Source of the DNA: a bacterium
Lineage (GTDB): Bacteria > Bacteroidota > Ignavibacteria > Kapaibacteriales > Kapaibacteriaceae
Assembly (NCBI GenBank): GCA_024711065.1
Contig: JANJTN010000041.1
Coordinates: 1-45,472 of the forward strand
Length of the DNA: 45,472 bases
Direction of reading: 5' to 3'
Each line of letters opens with the position of its first letter. Position 1 is the stretch's first letter. The position numbers were made by a program, and so were the translations under genes. The notes under the pieces are model-generated. The model did no database searches, was not told where the DNA came from, and worked only from the letters and a program-made list of their open reading frames with translations. Shown here piece after piece: positions 36,016 to 43,872 of this stretch.

Positions 36016-37275
36016 ATGCAACGTTTCCTGCTGCTGTGCGCGATCCTGGTGAGCCCCTTACTTGTAACAGCCCAGCCACTGTGGAATCCGCTTGAAGTGG
36101 ATCTGACGCGTACGCTAACGCGGGACCTGTTCGAGAGCAATGCCGTGCCGTATGTGCAACCGATGGTCACCACGCTGAATGCCACGTCCAATGCGCGCTT
36201 CTACGACCATGCCTATGTGCCGAAGGAGGTGGACGCCCCCTATATCAAAGTAAGCGCGAACGGGATGTTCGGGTTGATCAGCGACCAGCTCAAAACCTTT
36301 ACGCCTGGTCTGGACCTTGGACCGCACCAGTCGCTGGCGCAACCGATCCTGGATTTTCTGAACACGCCCAACCCGGGGTACGACGATACCCTATCGCTGG
36401 TGACCACCATTGTGCGGGAGTTGTTTCGGGATGCGCAGGACTCCAACTTTCTGACCACGCCGCCGGTGGCGGCCACGTTGTTCGGCTATATGCCGGAGAA
36501 CCGTGTTGGCCTACCAAGCCCGGATCAGATGACCACCGTGCTGCATGCCCGTCCGGAATACCAGTTACTCAAGACCCTGGATCCCGATGCTGCTGCCCAG
36601 CTGGACACTCTACTTGCGTCTCTCACGCTGCCACCGTCGCTCACGATGCCGCCCGGCGTAGACATGAGCACGATCATCGCTGCCGTTCCACAGTTCGAGA
36701 TCGGTTGCTTGTGGGGAACCGAAGCGCTGGTGCGATTCATTCCTCCGGTGGAGTTCGATCCCAACGTTGGCGAATTCTCCTTCTGGGGCTTCGGCTTGAA
36801 GCACAGTGTTTCTCAGTACTTCCCCGAGCGATGGTTCGACATGGCGGTGCAGGCGGTGTATCAGGGAACGAATCTGACGAACACCGTTGGTTTCACGGAA
36901 TCCAAGCTGGAGGCCAGCGCTACCATCTGGAGCGGAAACGTGCACATCAGCAAGGAGTGGTGGGAAGCGTTCGCCGTGTACACGGGCCTGAATTATGAGT
37001 ACATCGATGTGACGTCGACCTACACCTACGTTCTCCCGCAAGAGGTTCAGATCGCCTTGGGTCTCTTGCCTGCGCCGCCGCCGGGTCAGCCTGCCGTACC
37101 AACACCCGAACAGCCCGGCGATCAGAGTCCGCAAGTGAGCGTGGTAACGGTAGACAACACCAACATCAAATGGACCATCGGCGCAACGGTGCACTATGCA
37201 GGATTCCGTTTGGCGGTGGACTACAGCGTAAGCAGCTTCAACATTTTCTCGGCGGGGCTGTCGTACCAGTTCTGA
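36016..37275 (+). CDS. Outer-membrane protein (DUF6588-like)
   Basis: 419 residues with a signal peptide (MQRFLLLCAILVSPLLVTAQ). GTG at 36007 is an alternative start. The first half is helical/variable; after residue ~235 amphipathic strands appear (VRFIPPVEFDPNVGEFSFWGFGLKHSV, FDMAVQAVYQGTNL, FAVYTGLNYEYIDVTS, WTIGATVHYAGFRLAVDYSV) and the protein ends FSAGLSYQF, a classic outer-membrane terminal strand with final Phe. The FIPPVEF/LGEFSFWG pattern resembles Bacteroidota DUF6588 proteins, from memory. A Pro/Gln-rich loop lies near 355-375. It is convergent with mutY, 9 nt apart. Confidence 0.7.
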   Translation: MQRFLLLCAILVSPLLVTAQPLWNPLEVDLTRTLTRDLFESNAVPYVQPMVTTLNATSNARFYDHAYVPKEVDAPYIKVSANGMFGLISDQLKTFTPGLDLGPHQSLAQPILDFLNTPNPGYDDTLSLVTTIVRELFRDAQDSNFLTTPPVAATLFGYMPENRVGLPSPDQMTTVLHARPEYQLLKTLDPDAAAQLDTLLASLTLPPSLTMPPGVDMSTIIAAVPQFEIGCLWGTEALVRFIPPVEFDPNVGEFSFWGFGLKHSVSQYFPERWFDMAVQAVYQGTNLTNTVGFTESKLEASATIWSGNVHISKEWWEAFAVYTGLNYEYIDVTSTYTYVLPQEVQIALGLLPAPPPGQPAVPTPEQPGDQSPQVSVVTVDNTNIKWTIGATVHYAGFRLAVDYSVSSFNIFSAGLSYQF

Positions 37276-37284
37276 GTTGTCTCG

Positions 37285-38208
37285 CTACTCGTGCAGACGG
37301 TAGCGCTGCCCAATCCGCTGCAGCAGTCCATCCTTGATCAGTCGATCCAGAAGATCGTCCACGAAGGAAACGTCAATAGGCTCCAGTGAGGTAAACACCT
37401 CTCGGATCACGGCGGACCTGGTCCTGCCCTCGGGATGCTGATGAAGAGCCGCCACTATGCGTCCACGCCACAGGCGTCGCGGTTCTCCGCGGAACATCGG
37501 TTCAGGGGTCCGGCCACGCGATGTAGCGGAGGTGCGCCCGGTAGGTACGGTAATGGTATGCGCCGATGGGCAGACGGACGAGAGCGGGCACGCCTCGCAC
37601 GCCGTGCGCCGTGCCATACAGACCGTTGCTCCCAACTCCATCACGGCATTGTACCACTCGGAAGGTGGGGTCCTGCGCGGAAGCATGTGGCTGCCGAACT
37701 GGCGAACCATGTCGTCGGGGAGTAGATCGGTGGTAAGGGGCTGAGGAGAAGCGAGGCGACTGTATACGCGCCGCACGTTCACGTCCACCACCACCGTGGG
37801 AACGTCGAAGGCAAAGGCAGCGATCGACGCGGCTGCGTACGGTCCGATCCCGGGAAGGGTGATCAACAGCTCCGGATCCCGGGGGATCGAGCCACCATGA
37901 TCGGCCACGATCGCCCTCGCAGCGTCGCGCAGGCGCAGTGCTCGATTGTTGTATCCCAATCCCTTCCAGGCGCGGATCACCTCGGCATTGGTGGCCTGTG
38001 CCAGATGATGCACCGAAGGGAAGCGATCCAGGAATGCCGGCAAGAGTTCGGCTACCCGTGGTGCCTGCGTCTGTTGCAGCATGATCTCGCTGACCAGGAT
38101 CAGATAGGCCCCCGCAGAGGCTTCGCGCCAGGGGAATGCACGGGCATGCTTGCGGTACCACCGCAGGAGTAGGGAGCGGATACGCGTGGTATCTTTGGTG
38201 GCTCGCAT
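37285..38208 (-). CDS. mutY: A/G-specific adenine glycosylase, short form
   Basis: 307 residues. MutY/endonuclease III fold: Glu41 in SEIMLQQTQ (catalytic acid), helix-hairpin-helix LPGIGPYAAASIAAF, Asp142 in VVVDVNVRRV (catalytic), and a [4Fe-4S] ligand set C197-X6-C204-X2-C207-X5-C213. It removes adenine mispaired with 8-oxoguanine. The NUDIX-like C-terminal domain that recognises 8-oxoG in typical MutY is absent; instead ~75 residues (RRLWRGRIVAALHQHPEGRTR ... LIKDGLLQRIGQRYRLHE) look like a winged helix, as in short actinobacterial MutY proteins. The start ATG shares bases with the divergent cdd ATG (CATG). Confidence 0.9.
   Translation of the reverse strand: MRATKDTTRIRSLLLRWYRKHARAFPWREASAGAYLILVSEIMLQQTQAPRVAELLPAFLDRFPSVHHLAQATNAEVIRAWKGLGYNNRALRLRDAARAIVADHGGSIPRDPELLITLPGIGPYAAASIAAFAFDVPTVVVDVNVRRVYSRLASPQPLTTDLLPDDMVRQFGSHMLPRRTPPSEWYNAVMELGATVCMARRTACEACPLSSVCPSAHTITVPTGRTSATSRGRTPEPMFRGEPRRLWRGRIVAALHQHPEGRTRSAVIREVFTSLEPIDVSFVDDLLDRLIKDGLLQRIGQRYRLHE
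38190..38197 (+). promoter_or_regulatory. -7 box TATCTTTG for cdd, inside mutY
   Basis: TATCTTTG ends 9 nt before the cdd ATG. The surrounding 13-mer GTGGTATCTTTGG is identical to the one ahead of the methyltransferase (33663-33675). It lies inside the first codons of mutY on the other strand. Confidence 0.55.
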
Positions 38209-38647
38209 GACGGCAACCTACAACACCGAACCCGATCCGGCGATCCTGAACCAGGCCATCGCGGCTGCCGCTATGGCACGGGAGCGGGCGTACGCACCGT
38301 ACTCCCGATTCCTTGTCGGAGCAGCGTTGATCGACCGTCATGGCGGTATTCACGTCGGCTGCAACGTCGAGAACGCCTCCTACGGTCTCACACAGTGCGC
38401 CGAGAGGTCCGCCGTTACCGCAGCCACGGCCGCCGGACAGCGCGAGATCATTGCCTGCGTGGTGATCACCGACACCGTAGAGCCCACCATGCCCTGTGGT
38501 GCGTGTCGTCAGGTTCTGGCCGAGTTCGCAACGGATCTCCTGGTGGTGTGCCGCACCCTGTCCGGTGCCGAGCTGCGCACCACGCTCTCGGCACTACTGC
38601 CGCTGGCATTCGATCCACTCCAGCTGCCGGGAGGCTCGCACACATGA
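38207..38647 (+). CDS. cdd: Cytidine deaminase
   Basis: 146 residues from ATG 38207; the track start at 38150 lies within mutY. Zinc and catalytic residues of the tetrameric (Bacillus-type) enzyme are present: Cys64-Ala-Glu66 in TQCAERSAV, and Cys97/Cys100 in MPCGACRQ. CNVENASYG binds the nucleoside, and FLVGAALI is the usual core strand. It deaminates cytidine and deoxycytidine to uridine forms in pyrimidine salvage. The stop overlaps the start of the MFS transporter (ATGA), so the two are co-expressed and the transporter might carry a nucleoside or related metabolite. Confidence 0.95.
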   Translation: MTATYNTEPDPAILNQAIAAAAMARERAYAPYSRFLVGAALIDRHGGIHVGCNVENASYGLTQCAERSAVTAATAAGQREIIACVVITDTVEPTMPCGACRQVLAEFATDLLVVCRTLSGAELRTTLSALLPLAFDPLQLPGGSHT

Positions 38648-39912
38648 GCGCGGCGCCGGCCTCAGCCCCCTTCATGACCCCAAGGATCTGGTTGACCGTG
38701 CTGGTCTGCGGTCTGGGGTACTTTGTGGACATCTACGATCTGATCCTGTTCTCTATCGTGCGGCTGGATTCGCTGCGCGGCATTGGCGTCCCCGAGGCCA
38801 GCCTGATGGCTGCCAGCGAGCAGGTACTGCAATGGCAGATGATCGGCATGCTGCTGGGCGGTATCCTGTTCGGCGTGCTGGCCGACAAGCGTGGGCGTTT
38901 GTCCGTGCTTCTGGGTTCCATTCTGCTGTACTCCCTGATGAACATCGCCAACGCTTTTGTGAGCAGCGTGCCGATGTATGCTCTGTTCCGGTTCCTGGGT
39001 GGCATTGGCCTGGCCGGAGAGCTGGGCGTGGCCATTACCCTGGTGGCCGAGATCATGCCCCGCCATAGCCGCGGCTACGGAACCACGATCGTAGCGTCGA
39101 TGGGTATTCTGGGAGCCGTGGCCGCCTACTTTGTCCATGAATGGTTCGATTGGCGAACGGCATTCGTGGCAGGGGGCTTGATGGGACTGGCACTGTTGGC
39201 ACTGCGCGTGCGCGTACACGAGTCCGGCATGTTCCAGCGGATGGACAGTCACCCTGTGGCGCGCGGCAACCTGCTGATGATGCTCAAGCCGCACCGCCTG
39301 ATGATCTATGTGGCCTGCATTGCCATCGGCGTACCCATCTGGTACGTGGTGGGCATCCTGGTGACGTTCTCTCCGGAACTCACGGCGGCCTCGGGCTCGT
39401 CGGCTACCGTTGTGGCCGGACAAGCCGTGATGTGGTGCTATGTGGGCCTCTCGGCCGGTGATCTGGTGAGCGGTCTGATCAGCCAATGGCTGAAGAGCCG
39501 TAAACGGACGGTCGGCCTGTTCCTTGCGCTGCTCAGCGGCATCATTGCCTGGTATCTCCTAACGCCGGAGCGTTCGGCGGAGCTTACGTACTGGCAGTGC
39601 GCCCTAATGGGATTTGGATCCGGCTATTGGGCCGTGTTCGTGACCACAGCGGCGGAGCAGTTCGGGACGAATCTTCGTGCCACTGTTGCCACCACAGTTC
39701 CGAATTTTGTGCGTGGAGCCTTGGCACCGGCACTGCTGATCTTTGGCGCACTGCGCACAGGCACCCTTCCGGGTGCGGAAACCATGTTTGCGGGCCAGCC
39801 ACTGATCGGCAGCGCGATCATCGTTGGTATCGGCACCATGACCCTGGCATTCCTCGGATGGTACCTGCTGCACGAGACCTTTGGCAAGGATCTGGAGTAC
39901 GTGGAGATGTAA
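38644..39912 (+). CDS. Major facilitator superfamily transporter
   Basis: 422 residues with about twelve transmembrane helices. GVLADKRGRLSVLLG is the MFS motif A between helices 2 and 3; GIGLAGELGVAITLVAEIMP fits helix 4-5 of the sugar/metabolite:H+ symporter group, and a central basic loop follows helix 6. The start ATG overlaps the cdd stop. An inner-membrane secondary transporter; the substrate is unknown, though coupling to cytidine deaminase allows a nucleoside or pyrimidine. Directly after its TAA begins a 22-unit period-8 repeat array. Confidence 0.88.
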   Translation: MSAAPASAPFMTPRIWLTVLVCGLGYFVDIYDLILFSIVRLDSLRGIGVPEASLMAASEQVLQWQMIGMLLGGILFGVLADKRGRLSVLLGSILLYSLMNIANAFVSSVPMYALFRFLGGIGLAGELGVAITLVAEIMPRHSRGYGTTIVASMGILGAVAAYFVHEWFDWRTAFVAGGLMGLALLALRVRVHESGMFQRMDSHPVARGNLLMMLKPHRLMIYVACIAIGVPIWYVVGILVTFSPELTAASGSSATVVAGQAVMWCYVGLSAGDLVSGLISQWLKSRKRTVGLFLALLSGIIAWYLLTPERSAELTYWQCALMGFGSGYWAVFVTTAAEQFGTNLRATVATTVPNFVRGALAPALLIFGALRTGTLPGAETMFAGQPLIGSAIIVGIGTMTLAFLGWYLLHETFGKDLEYVEM

Positions 39913-40088
39913 ATGCACTGATGCACTAATGCACTAATGCACTGATGCACTAATGCACTAATGCACTAATGCACTGATGCACTGATGCACTGATGCACTG
40001 ATGCACTAATGCTCGAATGCACTGATGCACCAATGCTCGAATGCACTGATACACTGATGCACTCATGTTCGAATAAGCGAACGTTCGT
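39913..40088. repeat. Period-8 tandem array (ATGCACTR), 22 units, starting at a stop codon
   Basis: Starting at the base after the MFS stop, the sequence divides into octamers: ATGCACTG or ATGCACTA for the first twelve units, then variants ATGCTCGA, ATGCACCA, ATACACTG, ATGCACTC, ATGTTCGA, ATAAGCGA and ACGTTCGT. The end contains the palindrome CGAACGTTCG (40079-40088 region). Most units contain TGATG or TAATG. It ends 25 nt before the next gene's ATG. Confidence 0.92.
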
Positions 40089-40113
40089 TTTCTCACATCT
40101 TCTGGATAGTGCT

Positions 40114-40776
40114 ATGAAACAGGCTTTGATCGTGTTGGCGGTACTCGTAGCCGTGGCTGCTCCGGCTGAAGCTCAGATGAAGCAGATCTATCTTGGACCG
40201 TCGCTGCTGTTCAAGGGTGGAACCAATGCCGGGAACATCCAGGAGGGGGCCAAGACCGGGTTCAACTTCCATGCGATCCCGGATCTTGGCGTAACCTTCA
40301 AGTTCATGTTCAGCAAGAGCTCCGGTGCCGGGGCGATCCTGGACCTTGAGTACGCTACCTACTCCTTCCGTATGCGGCCGGAATCTGAGTCGGCAGCTAC
40401 CGACGAGAACACCTTCATCTTCAAACCAAGCTACTTCTCCATCGCTCCGAGCCTGTATCTGAGTGGCGTGACCATCGGTGCTGCCTTCGGTTTTCCGATG
40501 GCGTATAACGTAAGCAACGTGGCTGGCACGGACCTGTCGTCCATCGCCGGAACCACGGACAACCTTTCCTCGCCATCCATCGAGCTGCGTCTCGGCGGAA
40601 TGATCACCGTGCTGGAGTCTGACCTTGGCCAGCTGAATGTTCTGATCCGCGGTGGCTACATGGTTACGGGTCTGTATAACAAGGACTACTTTGATGGCGG
40701 CTCCGACGAATTCAACCCCAAGATGGTCTCCGGAGGTCTTGGCCTGAATTATCTCTTCGATCTTGGAGCGTTGTAA
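40114..40776 (+). CDS. Outer-membrane beta-barrel protein between two repeat arrays
   Basis: 220 residues from ATG 40114; the track start at 40009 lies inside the repeat array and is rejected. Signal peptide MKQALIVLAVLVAVAAPAEAQ. Strands such as GFNFHAIPDLGVTFKFMF, GAILDLEYATYSFRM, SIAPSLYLSGVTIGAAFGFP and LNVLIRGGYMVTG match the small porin-like/OmpA-barrel (outer membrane protein beta-barrel) fold. It ends LGLNYLFDLGAL. No enzyme motif. It is bordered on both sides by arrays made of the same ATGCACTR octamer in the same orientation. Confidence 0.75.
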   Translation: MKQALIVLAVLVAVAAPAEAQMKQIYLGPSLLFKGGTNAGNIQEGAKTGFNFHAIPDLGVTFKFMFSKSSGAGAILDLEYATYSFRMRPESESAATDENTFIFKPSYFSIAPSLYLSGVTIGAAFGFPMAYNVSNVAGTDLSSIAGTTDNLSSPSIELRLGGMITVLESDLGQLNVLIRGGYMVTGLYNKDYFDGGSDEFNPKMVSGGLGLNYLFDLGAL

Positions 40777-40954
40777 ATGCACTCATGCACTGATGCACTA
40801 ATGCACTAATGCACTGATGCACTAATGCATCAATGTTCAATCGCTCAATTGTTCAAACGTTCAAATGCTCAAGCGTTCAAACGTTCAAATGCTCAAGCGT
40901 TCAAGCGCTTGATAACCCCTCGCCCCTAACCCGTAACCCCTCGCTCATCGTCCT
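40777..40954. repeat. Period-8 array changing to period-7, between the barrel gene and guaA
   Basis: Begins at the base after the barrel gene's TAA with ATGCACTC, ATGCACTG, ATGCACTA units, then drifts to ATGTTCAA, ACGTTCAA, ATGCTCAA and GCGTTCAA (17 octamers to 40912). The last two units form the palindrome TCAAGCGCTTGA (40901-40912). From 40913 to 40954 six heptamers follow (TAACCCC, TCGCCCC, TAACCCG, TAACCCC, TCGCTCA, TCGTCCT), ending 5 nt before the guaA ATG. Confidence 0.9.
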
Positions 40955-40959
40955 TTCCC

Positions 40960-42501
40960 ATGCAGCACAACGAACGCATCGTCATTCTTGATTTTGGATC
41001 GCAGTACACGCAGCTGATCGCCCGCAAAGTGCGCGAAGCGGGAGTGTACGCCGAGATCCATCCCTTTTCGATCAGCGAAGACACCCTCAAGGGTCTTGCG
41101 CCGAAGGGGATCATCCTGTCGGGCGGACCCAGCAGCGTGTACGCCGAGGGAGCGCCGCATCCGTCGTTCAATGTGTTCGGGCTCGGCGTGCCAGTGCTCG
41201 GGATCTGCTATGGACTGCAGCTGATCGCCTATCAGCTGGGTGGAGCGGTAGACAAGGCCGCCAGACGGGAGTTTGGTCGCGCAACCCTGCAGATCGACGA
41301 CGACACGGATCTCTTCAAGGGCGTGGGACCCACCACACAGGTCTGGATGAGCCACGGCGACCATCTGACGGCAACACCGCCGGGCTTTGAGCGAGTAGGT
41401 CACACGGAGAACGCCGAGATCTGCGCCATCCGCAACCCTGACATGCGGATCTGGGGTGTGCAGTTCCACCCGGAAGTACACCACACGTCGCAGGGAACCA
41501 CGCTACTCAAGAATTTCGTGGTGGATATCTGTGGATGTTCCGCCGACTGGAACGCGGCCCACTTCATCGATGCCGCGATCGACGAGATCCGAAGAGTGGT
41601 TGGCGATGGTGGCGTGATCTGTGCCCTGAGCGGTGGTGTGGACTCTACCGTAGCAGCGGTGTTGTTGCACAAGGCCATCGGCGATCGGGTGCATTGCATT
41701 CACGTGGACAGCGGTCTTATGCGCCAAGGAGAATCCGAGCAGATCGTACGACTCTTCAAAGAGCACTTCGACATGTCGGTGGACCTCGTGAACGGCGAGG
41801 AGATCTTCATGGGCCGTCTCGACGGCGTTACCGACCCAGAGAAGAAGCGCAAGATCATCGGCAACGCCTTCATCGAACTCTTCGAGGTGGAAGCCAAGAA
41901 GTTCAGCGATGCGCAGTTCCTCGCACAAGGCACGCTGTATCCCGATGTGATCGAATCCGTGAGCATCAAAGGTCCGTCGGTCACCATCAAGACCCATCAC
42001 AATGTAGGGGGCTTGCCAGACCGCATGAACCTGAAGCTCATCGAGCCCTTCCGAGAGCTCTTCAAGGACGAGGTGCGTGCTGTTGGTCGAGAGCTCGGTG
42101 TGCCGGATTGGTTCGTCAAGCGCCATCCCTTCCCGGGACCCGGTCTGGCGATCAGGATCCCTGGAGAGGTCACCAAGGAGAAAGCCGACATTCTTCGTGC
42201 AGCCGATGAGATCTATCTCGACGAGATCCGGAAGGCCGGACTGTACGACGAGATCTGGCAGGCCTTCGCCGTTCTGCTGCCGGTTCAGACCGTTGGCGTG
42301 ATGGGCGATGAACGCACGTATGAGTTTGTGTGCGGCTTACGAGCCGTAACGAGTGTGGACGGCATGACGGCCGACTGGTATCACATGCCGTATGATGTGC
42401 TGGCTCGCATGAGCAATCGCATCATCAATGAAGTACGCGGTATCAACCGCGTGGTATACGACATCTCTTCCAAGCCCCCTGCAACCATTGAATGGGAGTG
42501 A
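40960..42501 (+). CDS. guaA: GMP synthase (glutamine-hydrolysing)
   Basis: 513 residues, normal length. Class I glutamine amidotransferase domain first: [12 protein letters not shown], nucleophile Cys83 in GICYGLQ, and QFHPEVHHT with the His/Glu of the triad. Then the ATP pyrophosphatase domain with P-loop [11 protein letters not shown] (~222-232), HVDSGLMR and [14 protein letters not shown], and the C-terminal dimerisation domain ending PPATIEWE. It converts XMP to GMP in purine synthesis. No Shine-Dalgarno is visible because the repeat array runs up to the start. It is followed after 2 nt by a membrane protein gene. Confidence 0.97.
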   Translation: MQHNERIVILDFGSQYTQLIARKVREAGVYAEIHPFSISEDTLKGLAPKGIILSGGPSSVYAEGAPHPSFNVFGLGVPVLGICYGLQLIAYQLGGAVDKAARREFGRATLQIDDDTDLFKGVGPTTQVWMSHGDHLTATPPGFERVGHTENAEICAIRNPDMRIWGVQFHPEVHHTSQGTTLLKNFVVDICGCSADWNAAHFIDAAIDEIRRVVGDGGVICALSGGVDSTVAAVLLHKAIGDRVHCIHVDSGLMRQGESEQIVRLFKEHFDMSVDLVNGEEIFMGRLDGVTDPEKKRKIIGNAFIELFEVEAKKFSDAQFLAQGTLYPDVIESVSIKGPSVTIKTHHNVGGLPDRMNLKLIEPFRELFKDEVRAVGRELGVPDWFVKRHPFPGPGLAIRIPGEVTKEKADILRAADEIYLDEIRKAGLYDEIWQAFAVLLPVQTVGVMGDERTYEFVCGLRAVTSVDGMTADWYHMPYDVLARMSNRIINEVRGINRVVYDISSKPPATIEWE

Positions 42502-42503
42502 TC

Positions 42504-43034
42504 ATGTTCGACCAACTCCAACTGCACCTGTGGTTCAACCACATTCCGATCATCGGAACCGCGATCGGTGTTCTGATCGTACTGGGTGGACTTCTCTTGA
42601 AGAGTGATGTGATCCGCAAGACCGGTCTGGTGATCTACGTGGTCACCGGCCTTGCTGTTTTCCCGGCCAACTTCACCGGCGAGGGCGCCGAGGATATCGT
42701 CGAAGACAAGGTCAGCTGGGTTAACGACAACCAGGTCCACGAGCACGAGGAGCTGGCCGAAACGGCCATGACGCTGACCGTGATCGGACTGGTTCTGGCA
42801 TTGCTGGTGTTGTTCCAGTTTCCACGACAGGCTTCTCTGCAGCGCCTGATCACGGCTGCGTATCTGATGGTGGGCCTTGCCGGGTGCGTGGTCATCGGTC
42901 TTGCCGGTCACGAAGGTGGCAAGATCATGCGTCCGCATCTTGGAGCAGCGAGTACCGAGCAGCGAGCAGCGAGTCCAGGGACAGAGAACCCGGGAACAGC
43001 CGGCCCAGAGCAGAACGAAGCCGACAACGACTAG
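42504..43034 (+). CDS. DUF2231-like four-helix membrane protein
   Basis: 176 residues from ATG 42504 (GGGAG 5 nt upstream). LHLWFNHIPIIGTAIGVLIV begins helix 1, with an LHxxxNH(I/L)P motif common in DUF2231-like proteins; helices follow at ~38-57, ~83-105 and ~113-133. TGEGAEDIVE and HEHEELAETA between helices carry conserved acidic/His residues that might bind metal or heme. The last ~30 residues (STEQRAASPGTENPG...) are a low-complexity tail produced by a period-7 nucleotide repeat. Function unknown. The TAG stop is shared, as CTAG, with a minus-strand stop. Confidence 0.72.
   Translation: MFDQLQLHLWFNHIPIIGTAIGVLIVLGGLLLKSDVIRKTGLVIYVVTGLAVFPANFTGEGAEDIVEDKVSWVNDNQVHEHEELAETAMTLTVIGLVLALLVLFQFPRQASLQRLITAAYLMVGLAGCVVIGLAGHEGGKIMRPHLGAASTEQRAASPGTENPGTAGPEQNEADND
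42943..42998 (+). repeat. Period-7 array inside the 3' coding end of the DUF2231-like gene
   Basis: Eight heptamers: GAGCAGC, GAGTACC, GAGCAGC, GAGCAGC, GAGTCCA, GGGACAG, AGAACCC, GGGAACA. Because 7 is not a multiple of 3, the encoded peptide is not repetitive in a simple way. Confidence 0.75.
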
Positions 43035-43234
43035 AACGAGATGCCGAAGATCAGGGTATAGTTCGTTTCCGACGTACCCAGGCTAAAGACGTAGCCCGTT
43101 ACGTCGACCTTCCAGAACGAGACTCCTGCCAGGGGGCCAACCACTATCTCCGCGCAGGAGCAGGCGAAGCCGTTCTCCAAACTGTCCGCAGGATCGAGGT
43201 ATCTCTGCACAAAGGGTCGTAGCCATGAGCGCAT
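43031..43234 (-). pseudogene. C-terminal fragment of an outer-membrane barrel protein
   Basis: On the minus strand, 67 residues ending VSFWKVDVTGYVFSLG and ETNYTLIFGISF, the alternating pattern and terminal Phe of outer-membrane barrel final strands. There is no room for a complete barrel or signal peptide: upstream the frame runs into the 5' end of the DJ-1 gene. A remnant is more likely than an intact gene. Its TAG stop uses the same CTAG as the plus-strand DUF2231-like gene. It could instead be a chance ORF; the barrel signature is the only support. Confidence 0.4.
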
Positions 43235-43283
43235 GAAGGCATTCCTGTATGAGACCCTGCAATCTGCTAATTTGCGGGTCACT

Positions 43284-43832
43284 ATGACCATCCTCGTTCC
43301 CATCTCGAACGGCACCGAAGACATGGAAGCCGTGATCATCATCGACATGCTCCGGCGTGCGGGTCTGGACGTGACCGTTGCCGGCGACGGCGACATGGTC
43401 ACGTGCGCCCGAGGCACGCGGATCATCCCGGACATGGCCATCGACTCCATCGATGACGATGACTGGTACGACGCCATCGTACTGCCGGGCGGCAGTGTTG
43501 GCGTGTCGAACATGATCGACAACGACAGCCTGGCCCACATCCTGGCGCGGCATCGCAACAAAAAACGCCTGATCGGCGCGATCTGCGCTGCGCCTCGCGT
43601 GCTGCACGAGTTCGGCCTGCTCAAGGCAGGCGCTACCATCACGTCGCATCCGTCCGTTGCTGAAGACCTGAAGGTGTATGCCTACTCTCAGGACCGTGTG
43701 GTGGAGGACGACAACATCATCACCAGCCGCGGTGCCGGTACGGCCTTTGAGTTTGCCCTGATCCTCATTCAGCGCCTCACCGACGATGCCACGGCTACCA
43801 GGGTCGCAACCGACATCGTTCTCTACGAATGA
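43284..43832 (+). CDS. DJ-1/PfpI family protein
   Basis: 182 residues from ATG 43284 (the track start at 43233 adds a non-conserved leader). DJ-1 features: TILVPISNGTEDMEAV with Glu15 equivalent to human DJ-1 Glu18, VLPGGSVGVSNM, nucleophile-elbow AICAAP with Cys101, and TSHPSVAEDL. Members act as oxidative-stress chaperones, glyoxalases or reported deglycases; the DJ-1/YajL branch fits best by length. TAATTTG lies upstream, near a -7 box but one base short. The stop is directly followed by a five-unit period-8 repeat leading into metG. Confidence 0.9.
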   Translation: MTILVPISNGTEDMEAVIIIDMLRRAGLDVTVAGDGDMVTCARGTRIIPDMAIDSIDDDDWYDAIVLPGGSVGVSNMIDNDSLAHILARHRNKKRLIGAICAAPRVLHEFGLLKAGATITSHPSVAEDLKVYAYSQDRVVEDDNIITSRGAGTAFEFALILIQRLTDDATATRVATDIVLYE

Positions 43833-43872
43833 CTCAAGCCCTCAAGCCCTAAGCTATCAAGCCCTTGAATCG
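43833..43872. repeat. Short period-8 array between the DJ-1 gene and metG
   Basis: Five octamers start at the base after the DJ-1 TGA: CTCAAGCC, CTCAAGCC, CTAAGCTA, TCAAGCCC, TTGAATCG. The TTG start codon of metG lies in the last unit. Confidence 0.65.

Noticed and set aside
39913-40088. CRISPR array
   Set aside because: The units are 8 nt, contiguous, with no spacers and no cas genes nearby.
40009-40113. Barrel gene starting at 40009 inside the repeat array
   Set aside because: The added residues are translated repeat (LECTDAPMLECTD) and would mask the signal peptide that begins at 40114.
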